A stretch of 64,000 nt of DNA, from the NCBI GenBank assembly GCA_025403435.1, contig CM046350.1, forward strand, positions 19,007,274-19,071,273, read 5' to 3'. This DNA comes from Artocarpus heterophyllus (lineage: Eukaryota > Streptophyta > Magnoliopsida > Rosales > Moraceae). The position numbers were made by a program, and so were the translations under genes. Positions within the stretch are counted from its first letter, which is position 1; each line of letters starts with the position of its first letter. The notes beneath the pieces are model-generated. The model was not told the DNA's origin, did not search any database, and saw only the letters and a program-made list of their open reading frames with translations. Below, one piece after another: positions 36,703-49,764 of the stretch.

Positions 36703-39506
36703 TGTCACAACCTGCCTTTTTACAGGTTGCGGTTTAACGTTTTCCTTGCTTATGTATCTATAAACACTTGAAAACATTTTTTTAATAAATATATGACACA
36801 TACATACTAAAATTTCTTTTATAATTATATGTATAATCACATAAGCAACTTTCTTTTTAAAACAACACCTACTTAGAATGTCCAAAAGAGGTTTTGTCTC
36901 ACTTAACCATATTATATCATTTATACATCATGATCCAAAATAACTTAAAATACATAGCAATGGAAACATATCTGTGGCGGTATCCACACCTTGGTCTACA
37001 CATTGCTCATATTCCCCCACCAACTCATTAGCATATTCATTCTGACCTTCTAGTGGAAATTCCTACAGCATGAAATAAATAGGTGAGCTTATGCTCAGTA
37101 AGTCCAAACATAGCCCACATAAATCTTATACTAATATGCACGATCTGTTTATGCATTCTTATGAACATTTCTTATTCTTGTTATATCTTTTCTTTCATTA
37201 GGTCCCAAGTGCTCGTACTAAATGTACACATAGGTCTTCGTAACACCGAGACCATAATATAGCTTTAACTTTAAACTCCCCTTTACTTTGGGAGCTGGTA
37301 CGACACTTTCCTTAGTTTTGGTGTTTCATTTACCAGTCTAGTTATTTTGGTTATCATACCATGCATGACAATATACGCACATACTATGTGCAAAACATTT
37401 ACACTTCTCAACTATATAGCACATATAAGCATATTCACATCAATATGCTATACCCTTAAACCTACTCTTTCATACTATAGGTGGGTTTGGAACTTGTTTT
37501 TGCCACTATTAAAACATCTTTAGGTTTTCATTGTCATCGTTTAAGGACCTGTTTGGCCAATTATATCATCATTAGCCAAATCATCACTATTTTGTTTTAT
37601 TTCAATAAGATATATTTTTCAATCACTATTTCAGAATACTTTTTTGACTACTTAAAGTTCAACCAACCTCTCGTTGTTCTCTATCTTATACGTTTCGGGG
37701 TCTATACTGTTCATTTTATAAAAAATGACATTTTTGCCCTCGATGGGCTGCTTTGAATTCCTAGGCCTGATTTGACTAATTTAACGTAAAATGTTGCTTA
37801 TTAGCGTGAAAACAAGTGTTCAGGGCATTGGGTTATTAGTTTGCAATAAAAGTCCAAGTTAAACAAAACTTTACAATTTTATCGCTTATTTGAAAATTTT
37901 TGACAATTTTGTCCCCAGGACCAAAAATAATCTTTTTAAACCATTAGTTCCTATTTTTCAAGAGGATAAAATTTCTCAAAGTACCATACCCTAACTTTTT
38001 TTGTAAAATGACATTTTTGCCCTTAAAATTTTTTTTCCAACTTTAACAATTTTTGTAAAATTTATATCTCACAACTGAAGGCAATTTTTGATGAACCATT
38101 TGTCATTTTTTACAGTTTCGTCGAGATCTACAACTTTTGTGTTTTAACTTTTTCAAAATTCTCATTGGAAATGGGAGTTTTTGGCCTTTTTTTAATTCTA
38201 CCGAGAACAATATTTTTTTTACAATTTGGTCCCTAAGGCAATTTTGTAAAAATCAACTTTAAACAGCATTCTAGCCACAGCTTATGCAGTTTTATTACCT
38301 TCTCAAACAATTTGCATGCCAAATCACTGTTCTTTTTCAAAACTAACCTAAAATTTACAAAATTACTCTATTTTACACCAAAAGACCACTTTTTACATTT
38401 AAACGCCAATTTTTACAACACAACTACACTATAAACCATATACACAAATAATCAAACCATAAACTTGCTAGAATATCCATATGCTTTTTGCAATATTCAA
38501 AATCCAAACAAAAACCAAATAAACTTTAGATTTAAAAAGCTAAACTTACTAAAAATTAATTGATGATCTTAGCCTTCCAGGGCTTCTTTGAAACTTTTTT
38601 TTCCCTAGGCATATTCATATAAGAAAATATTTGGTCACAATACCCTCCCAAACCAAGAAGAAAATTTGAGAAAAACTTTAGATTTTTACCTTAAAAATAC
38701 GTGAAACCTTGATTTTTGAAGCTTAAAACTTGGTTGCAGAAGGATTTGGTGAGAATTTTGATTTGAGAAAATTTTTGAGAGGGAGAGGCTAGGGCTACCG
38801 AATGTGGGAGATAGAGAAGTAAAAAAAATTTGTCACTTTCAAGTCTTTTAATTAAGACTTATCCACCCCTTTTTCTTTTCTTTTTTTTTTTGAATTGGGC
38901 ATGTTGGGTGGCTTTAGGTGATTGAGCCACCTTTTATGGTGTGGTGGCCCAATAAGAACTCATGGGGTGTCCACTTAGTGGGCACCCAAAATCTTACACT
39001 GTGTAAATTTTTTCACACAGTATTTTTCTTATACTGCTAGGGTGAAACTGTTGAAAAACATATTCTTATACTGTATAGATTATCCTATCTATTCTTTAGT
39101 CCACTTTTGGAGTCAAAATATAATATTTCTTGTATCTGTGTTTGTACCTTAGTAGTGTACTTACACCATGTTGAAACCCTTTTATGTTGTTTTAAGGTTT
39201 TGGCACACTTTTCTACTTTATTTTGATCTTAATCACCCATTAATTTATACCATAATATTATAATTAATTGTGATATAAAATTCATTTCATGGATATTATT
39301 TACAAATTTTTGAGCTTTTAAGCTCACAAAATCTGTATTTAGTAATATCCAACATCGTATCAAGTTTATCGTAAAATTTACTACTAATAATGTTTATTAT
39401 ACATTATCATAATTTTTACAAAAAAATACGATTTCTAAGGGTAAATTTATTGATAAAATCTAATTAAATATTAGATTTTATTAATGCATTTCCCTTGGCC
39501 ATTACA
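36703..39506 (-). repeat. 3' LTR of the chromovirus
   Basis: The 2804-bp block starts TGTCACAACC and ends CCATTACA on the plus strand, i.e. TGTAATGG...GGTTGTGACA on the coding strand. It aligns along its whole length with 45574-48364. Shared landmarks include cacctacttagaatgtccaa, cgagatctacaacttttgtg (left copy) and ttagattttattaatgcatt. Confidence 0.95.
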
Positions 39507-39526
39507 ACCTACCCTCTTTAAAAATT
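39507..39526 (-). other. Polypurine tract of the chromovirus
   Basis: The coding strand just before the 3' LTR reads a purine-rich AAAGAGGGTAGGT, the expected plus-strand primer site. Confidence 0.6.
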
Positions 39527-39548
39527 TTTGTCCCCAAAAATTAGAACA

Positions 39549-42500
39549 ATTCTAGGTAGACTCTCCTTATTTCATGTTCTCGTTCCCAGGTTGCTTTTTC
39601 CACATGTTGGTTACGCCATAAAATTTTGACGAGTGGTATCTTTTTGTTCCTTAACTCCTTCGCTTCTCGAGCCAAGATTTGAACTGGTTTCTCCTCATAG
39701 GACAGGTTCTCTTGCACCTCTATAGGTTCATGCTGAAGTATATGTAAGGGATTAGGTACATATTTTTTAGTATTGATACATGGAATACATTATGTACCGA
39801 TGCCATTTCAGGGGATAGGGCTAACTTGTAAGCCACATTGCCTACTCTTTCCAGGATTTCAAATGGTCCAATGTACCTTGGATTGAGTTTTCCTTTCTTC
39901 CCAAACCTTACTACTCCTCTCATTGGTGTTACCTTTAGGAAGACCAAGTCCCCCACTTGAAACTCTAAAGGTCTTCGTCGTCAGTCAGCATAACTCTTTT
40001 GCCTACTAAAAGCAGTTTTGAATTAATTTTACATCTTCCGTAGTTCTTTGAACAAAATCTGTGGTCGATAACGCCTTTTCTCTGGTTTCATACCAATGCA
40101 AAGGTGATCTACATCTTCTTCCATATAAAGCTTAATATGGAGCCATACCTATGGAGGTTTGATAGCTATTGTTGTATGCAAATTTAATTAGAGGAATGGT
40201 CCTCTAGAGTTTGAATGGTCCTCCTTTGAAGTCTAGCACATAGGTTGTCAACATATCCTCTAGAGTTTGAATGGTCCTCTCAGACTGACCATCTGTTTAA
40301 GGGTGGAAAGTTGTACTAAAAGTCAACTTTGTTCCCATTGCTTGATGAATGCTCTTTCAGAACTTGGAAGTGAATAACCATCACGATCAGAAATGATGGA
40401 TTTCGGGACTCTATGATATCTAACTATTTGAGCAACATATAATTCAGCTAACCGTTCAACAGAACTGCTAAGTTTAATGGGTAAAAATTGCACAGATTTG
40501 GTTAATCTATCCACAATTACCCATATAGCATCATGACCTCCCGTAGTTCTGGGCAGTTCGGTCACCAGGTCCATAGTTATTTGGTCCTATTTTCACTCTG
40601 GAATTTTGATCTTTTGCAGCTCACTTGTCGGTCGCTGGTGTTCAGCTTTCACCCTTTGACAAGTGAGACATTTATTGACAAATCATGCGACATCATTCTT
40701 TATTCCATGCCACCAATAATGTTCCTTCAAATCCGTGTACATTTTGGTAGCTTCTGGATAAGAAGCATTCGGTGTCTCATGAGCTTATTATAGTATTTGC
40801 TTCTTTAGTTCTTCATCAGTGGGGATGCATAACCTACCCCTATAGCGGAGGATACCATCTTCTAGGATGTTAAATTCTGTTTCCTTATTCTCAAGGACTT
40901 CATTTTTATACTTGAGCAACGAAGAATATGCTTCTTGTCATTCCTTCAAATTTTCCAAGATGGTTGGTCAGAATGACAAATCAACTAATCTTCTTGTGAC
41001 CACCTCTATTCCTGCTTCCATCAAATCTTTTTGAAGAGATCTTGGTATTAATCGTATCACTGTAAGAAAAGATGTTGTTCTATGACTGAGTGCGTCTGCT
41101 ACTCGGTTAGCTTTTTCAGGGTGATATAAGATTTCATAGTTGTAATCCTTGACTAGTTTGAGCCACCTTCGCTGCCTCATATTGAGTTCCTTTTGTGTGA
41201 AAATGTACTTTAGACTTTGATGGTCTGTATAAATCTCACATCTGGCTCCATAGAAGTAGTGGTGCCAAATCTTTAGTGCAAATACAACTGCTGCTAATTC
41301 CAAGTTGTGCGTTGGGTAGTTCTTTTCATGATCCTTCAGCTGTCGGGATGCTTACGCAATCACCTTTCCATTTTGCATAAGTACGACTCCCAGGCCTGTT
41401 TTTGACGCATCGCTGTAAACCATAAAGTTTCCTAGGTTTGGATCCGGTATGGTCAGTACCGGGGCACTCGTGAGCCATCTTTTTAGTTCCTAGAAACTCT
41501 CCTTACACTTCTTAGTCCATTCATATTTAGCTGCTTTCTGTGTAAGGGCCGTGACTGGTGTTGCGAGTCTAGAGAACCCTTCCACAAAACATCGATAATA
41601 GCTTGCTAGACCGAGGAAACTCTTGATCTCGGTAACACTTTTCGGCGTAGGCCACTTATTTACTGTTTCTACCTTTGAAGGGTCAACAGAAACACTATCT
41701 CGTGAGACCACATGTCCTAAGAAATGAACGTTTGCTAGCCAAACTTCACATTTTGAGAACTTGGCGTATAATTGATGCTTCCTCAGCAACTGTAGTGCAA
41801 GCCTCAAATGTTCCTCATGCTCTTCTGGTGTTCTTGAGTAAATCAAGATATCGTTGATGAAAACGATGAAAAATTTGACAAGGTAGTCTTGAAAATCTGG
41901 TTCATAAGGTCCGTAAAAGCTGTTAGGGCATTAGTCAACCCAAATGGCATGACACAAAACTTATAATGCCCATATCGTGTTCGAAACGTCGTCTTTAGTA
42001 CGTCCTCCTCCTTAACCCGAAGTTGATGATACCTAGAATGTAAATTGATCTTCGAAAATACTGCTGCTCCCTTCAATTGATCAAATAGATCATCAATTCT
42101 CGGAAGTGGATACTTATTCTTAATTGTGACTTTTTTCAATTCCCGGTAGTCAATACACATTCATAACCCAGGCAATTCATCGGTTTTCAACTCTCGAAAG
42201 TGGATACTTATTCTTAATTGTGACTGTTTCAATTCATAAAATAGGCACTCCCTATGGAGAATGACTTGGCCGAATAAATCCTTTGTCTAGCAATTCTTGC
42301 AACTGCACCTGAAGTTCTTTAAGTTCTCATGGAGCCATACAATACGGTGTCTTTGAGATTGGAGCTGTACCAGGTGTTAACTCGATCTCGAACGAAATTT
42401 CTCGTTCTGGTGGTAACCCAGGCAATTCATCTGGAAACACGTCGATGAATTCTTTCACTATATGGATGTTCTCTGGTCCTAACTGAGCTTCTTGGTATTT

Positions 42501-44223
42501 ATTTACTAGATTCACTAGATAATCGGTGCATCTGTTCTCCAACAATTTCATTGCTTTCAATGTCGATATTAGCGCCTTGGGAGTTTTGGGAAACTTCCTC
42601 GAATACACAAACTTTTCACCTCCAGAAGGTCAGAACGTGACTTTGTGATGTCGACAATTAATCTTAGCAGATATTTTCCCAGGAAATCCATTCTCAAGAT
42701 AACATTATAATCTTGAATATCGATCATTATTAAATCGATAAACAATTCTCTACCGCAAATGATAATTGGTACATGATGTAACCAATAATCAGAACTTAAT
42801 ACCTCTCTAGGGGGAAGTACAGTCCTAGGTCCGTTCTATCCTATCCCTTTCATATCCTATTCAGTTTTGCAAATTTAAGTGATGCAAACGAATGTGTTGC
42901 TCCAGAATCGAATAAAACATAAGCATCAGTTTTGGCAACAGAGAGCTGACCTGTAACCACCGTTGAGGTTCCTGCATCATCCTCTTTCTTAGCATAGGTA
43001 TAGATTCGTCCACTAGGCTTTGGAGCTTCCAATTGACCTTGATTGATGTGGGGACCTTCAATCTGTGCTTGAACCGTGTGTTGCTGAGTTTCTTGAGGCC
43101 TTTGTTGGTTTTGATTGTTCTGATTCTAAGAAATGGAGTAGCAGTTTCTGGCATAATGTCCTTTTTTGCCACAGATGTAACATTTATTAGTGCTCGCTTT
43201 GCATTCCCCTGCATGTCTTTTTCCACATTGACTGCAAAGAGGTTTGCTATTTCCTCCATCACTTATTCTTTTCTGGGGTTGTCCCTTATGGTTTCCTTGG
43301 TTGTTTGCATTCCACTTTCTCTTATTATTGTTATTATGGTTGCGCCCAGTTTGATTGCTCTAAGTCTAACCCTGGCTCAAATTTCTTCCCTATCCTTTTA
43401 CTTGTGAGGCTTGGTTCTGCTTAGCCAAGGCATTTTCCTATCTTCGAGCCTTAAAGATCTTTGCCCTTTCTTCCTTATCATGAGAGATCCTAAATTCAAC
43501 TCTCGTCGCCCATTCTATACAATCTTCCACATTCTGAGGAGCTTGCCCTCCACTATCAACTATAAGAGCAATATTGGTCTGAAACATCCTCGTCAGTCTT
43601 CTTATTCTTTCTCGATCATTAGGCACCAATTCAGGACAAAGATGTGTCAATTAATAGAATCTTCTCACAACATCAGCCACTGATAGATTCCCTTGTCGAA
43701 AATTGTTGAATTCCTCTTATTGTGCAGGTATAGTTTCCACATTAAAATAAGCCCATCCAAACTCCTCGACGAACTCAGACCAGGTCATTACATCCATGTT
43801 TCTTCTGCGCTCAACAGACTCCCACCATCTTCTCGCATCCTTAGTGAGAGAGAATGAGGCACATAGAACTCTTTCTCGATCTCTAAGTCCCATAAACTTC
43901 AAAACACATTCAATACCAATAAGCCAGTCATCTGCGACCAACGGATCTATAGAACTGTCAAACTTTGGGACTTTTATGCATCGAAATCTCTTGTAAAATT
44001 CAGTAACAGGAACTGCAGGAGCTACTGGAACTACCGACTCTGCCTGCGGGGCTAGTGGTGGTGGCGACAAAGAAGCCACACGTGCTAAGGGTGTAGCTTT
44101 TTGTTGAGCTAGCTGCTCTCTCAACCCTTGCATTTCCTACTTTTGAGCTTGGAGCCTCTATTGTAGCTCAGCAATCAGGGTCATTAAATCTGAGTTTACT
44201 GGTCCTCTAGGTACTTCCACCAT
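39549..44223 (-). pseudogene. Chromovirus gag-pol, decayed
   Basis: Gag begins at the ATG at 44223, with two in-frame stops before the segment starting at 44133. Its core includes FYKRFRCIKVPKFD. Two zinc knuckles follow: CSQCGKRHAGEC (about 43205-43240) and CYICGKKGHYARNC (43182-43141). The protease site DSGATHSF is at about 42890. Reverse transcriptase ([21 protein letters not shown], 42160 downward; FCVMPFGL) continues to [13 protein letters not shown] near 41600. RNase H ([10 protein letters not shown], 41230), integrase (VIVDRLTKSVQFLP, 40510) and an integrase C-terminal GPFEILERVGNVAYKLALSP segment follow. The chromodomain-like end (VKILWRNQHVEKATWERE) lies at about 39550-39650. Multiple stops and frameshifts leave no intact protein. 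Confidence 0.92.
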
Positions 44224-44597
44224 CGATTACGGTTTAAAATCCTACCGTAAAATAATAACATTACATCAACACTCATATTATTGACTTAATAAAATTATCA
44301 AAATTTTCTCAAGTCACATGCATCCATATAAATGCAAGCAATAGCATACACTTATCATTTCATTAATTTCTTCTTTTCTCTTACATCTTCCATTGTCAAA
44401 ACTTTACATAAATGGCTAACATACACACCTAGTAAACTTTCTTACATAAACTTTTTATCATTTTTGGGAGCAGTCATCTCTTTTGGCCAACATAAATATT
44501 ACTGTCGAGAAGGACACCATTTTACCGATAGTACACTCATGTACAAAATCAGCAAGTCAAAATTACACTAGCCACATAATTCTATACACTGACAGTA

Positions 44598-45344
44598 TCA
44601 AAAAGTTATCAAGTGCCTATTTTCTTCCCAGTCTAAGTCAACCTCTGACATATCACTATTTTCTAGGTCCTCCTCTGGGTTTTCCTCTTCCTCCTCACTG
44701 GAGTCGGTGGATTTATCATCACTGGCAATAATAGGCTCAGGGGGAACGTGCTCAGGTTCCTCTTCTTCGTCCTCGTCATCCTCATCCATTTCCACTAGAG
44801 GGTCCTCAAGGGGTGCTACCATGTTCTGTTCTGCATGCAACACTTCCATAATGAAGTCATCTAAGCTAGGGAAGTCTCTAGGGTACAGAATCTGTTGTTG
44901 TATCTCCACAGGTAGATCTCGCCAAATAAAATCACAAATACGCTGCAAAGGTATCGTTGGTCGGATCAATGGTATCATGGCACAACAAAATCTTAGGATA
45001 TAATGGTTCACCGGTTCCCCTACGTACCATCCCCATATTGGTTCTACACGTATATAAAGCCGACGGCACCAATCTGCCCATACTAACGGGTGCATTTGAA
45101 CTTGCATATCATCAACGGGTGGTAAAGGTACAAATTTAGCTAAAATTTATTCCCTAAAAGCCTTGCCAGTCCATACGTTCCTCGTCGGGACCAATCCTAA
45201 GCCATCATGCAAGTGCTTCTCTCTGCAATCGTCCTGAAGCCAATAAATCTGAGGTGAGGTGGGGTATGACATGTGGCAAAAATTGCTTATATGGCGTGAA
45301 GCCACTCGGTCAGAACCATGGGCTATCGACTCCTGTAATATCAT
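44598..45344 (-). pseudogene. Extra ORF of the chromovirus, between 5' LTR and gag
   Basis: A frame runs from an ATG at 45344 in the context GCCACCATG to a stop at 44598, about 248 codons, interrupted by a single TAA at 45149-45147. It is on the same strand as gag and ends about 375 bp before the gag start. The predicted product has no retroviral motif I recognise. It has a Trp/Pro/Arg-rich middle (VWADWCRRLYIRVEPIWGWY, CDFIWRDLPVEIQQQ) and a strongly acidic C-terminal third with runs such as EMDEDDEDEEEEPE. Additional ORFs of unknown role are reported in other plant LTR retrotransposons. Alternatively it is a chance frame in a long leader. The length and the nearly intact state in a much-decayed element argue for past coding function. 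Confidence 0.5.
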
Positions 45345-45559
45345 GGTGGCATCATATCATGGAAAGCAATGCTTGCCTTTCAATCCGCTTTCTCATTGGG
45401 TTCATTAGGTGGCGCCACCATCTACTACATTTATCTTAATTAATATAATAATTCCATATAAAGTAAAATCTTAACATTCTTATACTTAAAATTAAACTAT
45501 CTTACTTGAGTGGTGGTAGAGGAGCATGTGGCAATGTCCAATAGGATGGCAGGATATTC

Positions 45560-45570
45560 GCTCTGATACC
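45560..45570 (-). other. tRNA-iMet primer-binding site of the chromovirus
   Basis: The coding strand directly after the 5' LTR reads GTGGGTATCAGAGC. The last 11 bases, GGTATCAGAGC, match the usual plant initiator-Met primer-binding site TGGTATCAGAGC, with one extra G before them. Confidence 0.9.
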
Positions 45571-45573
45571 CAC

Positions 45574-48364
45574 TATCACAACCCGTCTTTTTACGGGTGG
45601 TGGTTTAACGTTTTTCTTACTTATGAATCTATAAAAAATTGAAAACATTTTTTTTTAATAAATATATGACGTAGACATACTAAATTTTCTTTTATAATTA
45701 TATATATAATTACACAAACAACTTTCTTTTTAAAACAACACCTACTTAGAATGTCCAAAAGAGGTTTTGTCTCACTTAACCATACTATATCATTTATAAA
45801 TCATGATCTAAAATACCTTAAAATACATAGCAACCGAAACATATCTGTGGCGGTATCCACACCCTGGTCTGCGCATTGCTCGTATTCCCCCGCCAGCTCA
45901 TCAGCATATTCTTCTGACCTTCTAGTAGAAATTCCTACAGCATGAATAACTAGGTGAGCTTACGCTCAGTAAGTCCAAACATAGCCTACATAAATCTTAT
46001 ACTAATATGCATGATCCATTTATGTATTCTTATGAACATTCCTTATTTTGTTATAACTTTTCTTTCATTAGGGCCCAAGTACTCGTACTATATGTGCACA
46101 TAGGTCTTCGTAACATCGAGACCATAACATAGCTTTAACTTTAAACTCTACTTTACTTCAGGAGCTAGTACGACACTTTCCTTAGTTATGGTGTTTCATT
46201 TACCAACCAGTTATTTTGGTTATCATACTATGCATGACAATATATGTACATACTATGTGCAAAACATTTACACTTCTCAACTGTATAGCACATATAAGCA
46301 TATTCACATAAATACGCTATACCCTTAAACCTACTCTTTCATATTGTAGGCGGGTTTGAAACTTATTTGTTTTTGCCGCTATTATAACCGTCTGCAGGTT
46401 TTCCTTGTTACTCGTTTAAGGACCTGTTTGGTCAATTATATCATTATTAGCCAAATCATCACTATTTAGCTATACATCAATAAGGTATGTTTTTCGATTA
46501 CTATTTCAGAATACTTTTTCGACTACTTAAAGTTCAACCATCCTCTTGTTGTTCTCTATCTCATACGTTTTGAGGTCCGTATTGCTCATTTCATGAAAAA
46601 TAACATTTTTACCCTCGATGGGCCGCTTTGAATTCCTAGGCCTGATTTAACTAATTTAATATGAAATGTCACTTATTAGCATAAAAATAAGTGTTCAGGG
46701 CATTAGGTTATTAGTTTGCACTAAGAGCCCAAGTTAAACAAAACTTTACAATTTTATCCCTTATTTGAAAATTTTTGACGATTTTGCCCCTTAGACCAAA
46801 AATAATCTTTTTAAACCATTAGTTCCCATTTTTCAATAGCATCAAATTTTCTCAAAATACCATACCCTAATTCTTTTTGCAAAATGAAGTTTTTGCCCTT
46901 AAATTTTTTTTTTCAACTTTAACAATTTTTGTAAAATTTATATCTCACAACCGAAGGCGATTTTCGATGAACCGTTCACAATTTCTAATAGTTTCGTCGA
47001 GATTTATAACTTTTATGTTTTAACTTTTTCAAAATTTCCACTAGAAAGGGGAGTTTTTAGCCTTTTTTATTTCTTCCAAGAACAATAATTTTTTTGCAAT
47101 TTGGTCCCTTAGGCAATTTTATAAAAATCAACTTTAAACAGCATTCTAGCCACTGCTTGTGCAGTTTCATTACCTTCTCAAACAATTTTCATGCCAAATC
47201 ACCATTCTTTTTCAAAACTAACCTGAAATTTGTAAAATTACTCTATTTTACACCAAATGACCCCTTTTTACATTTAAACCCCAATTTCAACAACACAACC
47301 ACATTATAAACCATATACACAAACAATCAAACCATAAACTTGCTAGAATATCCATATGATTTTTGAAATAATCAAAATCCAAATAAAAACCAAATAAACT
47401 TTAGATTTAAAAAGCTAAACTTACCAAAAACATATTGATGATCTTACCCTTCCAAGGGCTTCTTTGAAACTTTTTTTCCTAGGCATATTCATATAAGAAA
47501 ATATTTGGTCACAATACCCTCCCAAACCAAGAAGAAAATTTGAGAAAAAGTTTAGATTTTTACGTTTAAAATATGTGAAACCTTGATTTTTAAAGCTTGA
47601 AACTTGGTTGGAGAAGGATTTGTTGAGAATTTTGATTTGAGAAAATTTTTGAGAGGGAGAGGCTAGGGCTGCCGAATGTGGGAGATAGAGAAGTAAAAAA
47701 TTTTGTCACTTTTAAGTCTTTTAATTAAGACTTATCCACCCCTTTTTCTTTTCTTTTTTTTTTTTAATTGGGCATGTTGGGTGGCTTTAGGTGATTGGGC
47801 CACCTTTCATGGTGTGGTGGCCCAATAAGAACTCAAGGTGGGCACCCAAAATCTTACACAGTGTAATTTTTTCTACACAGTATTTTTCTTATACTGCTAG
47901 AGTTAAATTGTTGGAAAACATATTCTTATACTGTATAGAATATCCTATCTATTCTTTAGTCCACTTTTGGAGTCAAAACATAGTATTTTCTACATCTGTG
48001 TTTTTACCTTAGCAATGTACTTACACTGCGTTGAACCCTTTGTATGCTATTTTAAGGTTTTGGCACACTTTTCTATTTTATTGTGATCTTAATCACCCAT
48101 TAATTTATACCACAATATTATAATTAATTGTGATATAAAATTCGTTTCATGGATATTATTTACAAATTTTTGAGCTTTTAAGCTCACAAAATCTGTATTT
48201 AGTAATATCTAATATCGTATCAAGTTTATCGTAAAATTTCCTACTAATATTGTTTATTATACATTATCATAATTTTTACAAAAATACGATTTATAAGAGT
48301 AAATTCATTAATTAAATCTAATTAAATATTAGATTTTATTAATGCATTTCCCTTAGCCATTACA
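45574..48364 (-). repeat. 5' LTR of the chromovirus
   Basis: The 2791-bp block is parallel to the left LTR along its whole length. Its inner end carries TATCACAACC instead of TGTCACAACC, so the terminal CA of the coding strand is mutated. As the 5' LTR it would carry the promoter; no TATA box is assigned with confidence. Confidence 0.95.
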
Positions 48365-48780
48365 ATAGCGTTAAGGGTTAGTGCTGTAACAAGAGAAATT
48401 GGCATTGCAGTGCCAATCAAAATTCCTTTGGGCATTGTAGCGAGCAGCTTGCTCGCTACAATGCTTGAGTACTACAAGTTTGGGCCAAAATGCAGGCGCT
48501 ATAACAAAGGTTTTTCATGCTTCTAGCATCAGACTTTGTTCCACTTGCCTATTTTTTTCTCTTTTCGCTCCAAGAATTGATCCTTGAGCTTCTATGGCTT
48601 TCTTCCATTTCTAAAAATTGAAAATAAATTAAAAAACAAGTAAATAGTAAAACAAAACCAAAAGTAGCATGTAAACATAGTTAAAAGTAAAATTAACTAA
48701 ATCTTAATTAAACTTAAATAAACATAAAAGTATGCAATAAAAACTATTAATTCACTCCAAAATTATACAATGCACTACTA
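48365..48780. repeat. Unclassified dispersed repeat, right part
   Basis: This is the continuation, after the chromovirus, of the sequence at 35641-36702. It includes the phrase tagcgttaagggttagtgct and a perfect hairpin at 48433-48463, then an A-rich stretch. No coding motif is found and the right border is unclear. Confidence 0.35.
48433..48463. other. Perfect 14-bp inverted repeat with 3-base loop
   Basis: The arms CATTGTAGCGAGCA and TGCTCGCTACAATG are exact reverse complements, separated by GCT. No U-run follows, and the context is repeat sequence. Its function is unknown. Confidence 0.9.
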
Positions 48781-49641
48781 CGGTAACATGCTCAATGTGT
48801 TTACATTCACGATAGTATGATATGCATCATGGTCAACATGTATGAAATCGTGAATTTTGCGTGGGGTTTTCGCTGCATGCTTTGCCATAATAAGTTCCTA
48901 TAATATATTGAGGAAATTCAATATATAGGTGGTCATTTTATTAGTTGGTTATAGTTAGAAAATTGCTTTTTAAAAAAGTTTTCTAGAGGTCCTCTTGCTT
49001 GTTTGCATATGTTTCACGCATTGCTTGCTTTTGAAGTTTTGCAGGAGGATAGAAATTGATTTGACCATACAAGCCGCGGAAGATGTCCTTTTTATTTTGG
49101 TTTTTATGACGCCATATATTTGGTAAAGAAAATCGCATCACAACTTCCTAATAATTAAAATGAATTTCCAACGTGCTTATTTTTCTTTTCTTTTCTATAA
49201 ATTGGAAGAGCATTCTTTATTCATGACTGTTTTGTTTGCTTTTATACTTGTCATATCTCACATGCACATCACGTTGGGCTATATTGCGTTTGTATAATGC
49301 TTCAAATATAAACTATCCTCACATCTTCTTCATCTCAATCATTTTTTTAAAGCATAGTGTGTTTTTTTTTTTTTTTTTTTTTGAGAACCATAAAAAATTT
49401 CTAATTAAGTTTACAAATTCAAATTCCTTCGACCGGAAGGGGGAAAAAAAGCATGCGCACGTTTAATTAATGTGATAGGAAGAGTGAACCGTCTAAGATT
49501 CTTATTGGTCCCGAACCTCAGCTCACGATTTTTTGTCCCCAAGATAGTTGCTTAATATACAGCTCTAGGTTAGCTTTAGGGAAAGTGGAAGCGAATTTTG
49601 TGATATACTTGAGTTGTTGTTTAAAACGTGGTTTAAAATTA
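48781..49641. other. Intergenic sequence
   Basis: AT-rich, with a T-run at about 49362-49382. No gene is recognised. Confidence 0.5.
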
Positions 49642-49761
49642 AGAGCCCGTTTGTTTCGTGGTTCGAATCATGATTCGAATCATTTTACTACAGTATTTTC
49701 TCTTACAAAAATTTAAATCTTCATTCAAATACTCTATTCAAATACTCGAACCAAACAGGCT
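49642..49761. mobile_element. Tourist-like MITE, copy 1
   Basis: The 120-bp element has termini AGAGCCCGTTTGTTTCG and (reverse complement) AAGCCTGTTTGGTTCG and is flanked by TTA on both sides (49639-49641 and 49762-49764). The interior (gaatcattttactacagtat, aaatttaaatcttcattcaa) matches copy 2 at 50846. A GGGCCYGTTTG-type terminus with a 3-bp TTA duplication is typical of PIF/Harbinger MITEs. Confidence 0.75.
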
Positions 49762-49764
49762 TTA

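Larger units (their letters stand above)
36703..48364 (-). mobile_element. Complete Ty3/gypsy chromovirus, Tekay/Del-like
   Basis: The 11,662-bp element is bounded by two LTRs of about 2.8 kb and flanked by the same 5-mer, ATAGC, at 36698-36702 and 48365-48369. Read on the minus strand the order is 5' LTR (right), primer-binding site, an extra ORF, gag with two zinc knuckles, protease, reverse transcriptase, RNase H, integrase, chromodomain-like tail, polypurine tract and 3' LTR (left). This domain order and the C-terminal chromodomain define chromoviruses, and the very long LTRs and two-knuckle gag fit the Tekay/Del lineage. The coding region has many stops and frameshifts. The two LTRs differ at numerous positions, so the insertion is not recent. 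Confidence 0.93.

Noticed and set aside
42861..43262. 133-codon minus-strand ORF over the zinc-knuckle region
   Set aside because: Wrong frame; the true zinc knuckles and protease are in another frame of the decayed gag-pol.
44707..45003. 98-codon plus-strand ORF with a long serine run
   Set aside because: It is the antisense of the acidic Glu/Asp-rich tail of the chromovirus extra ORF; the serine run is a shadow of acidic codons.
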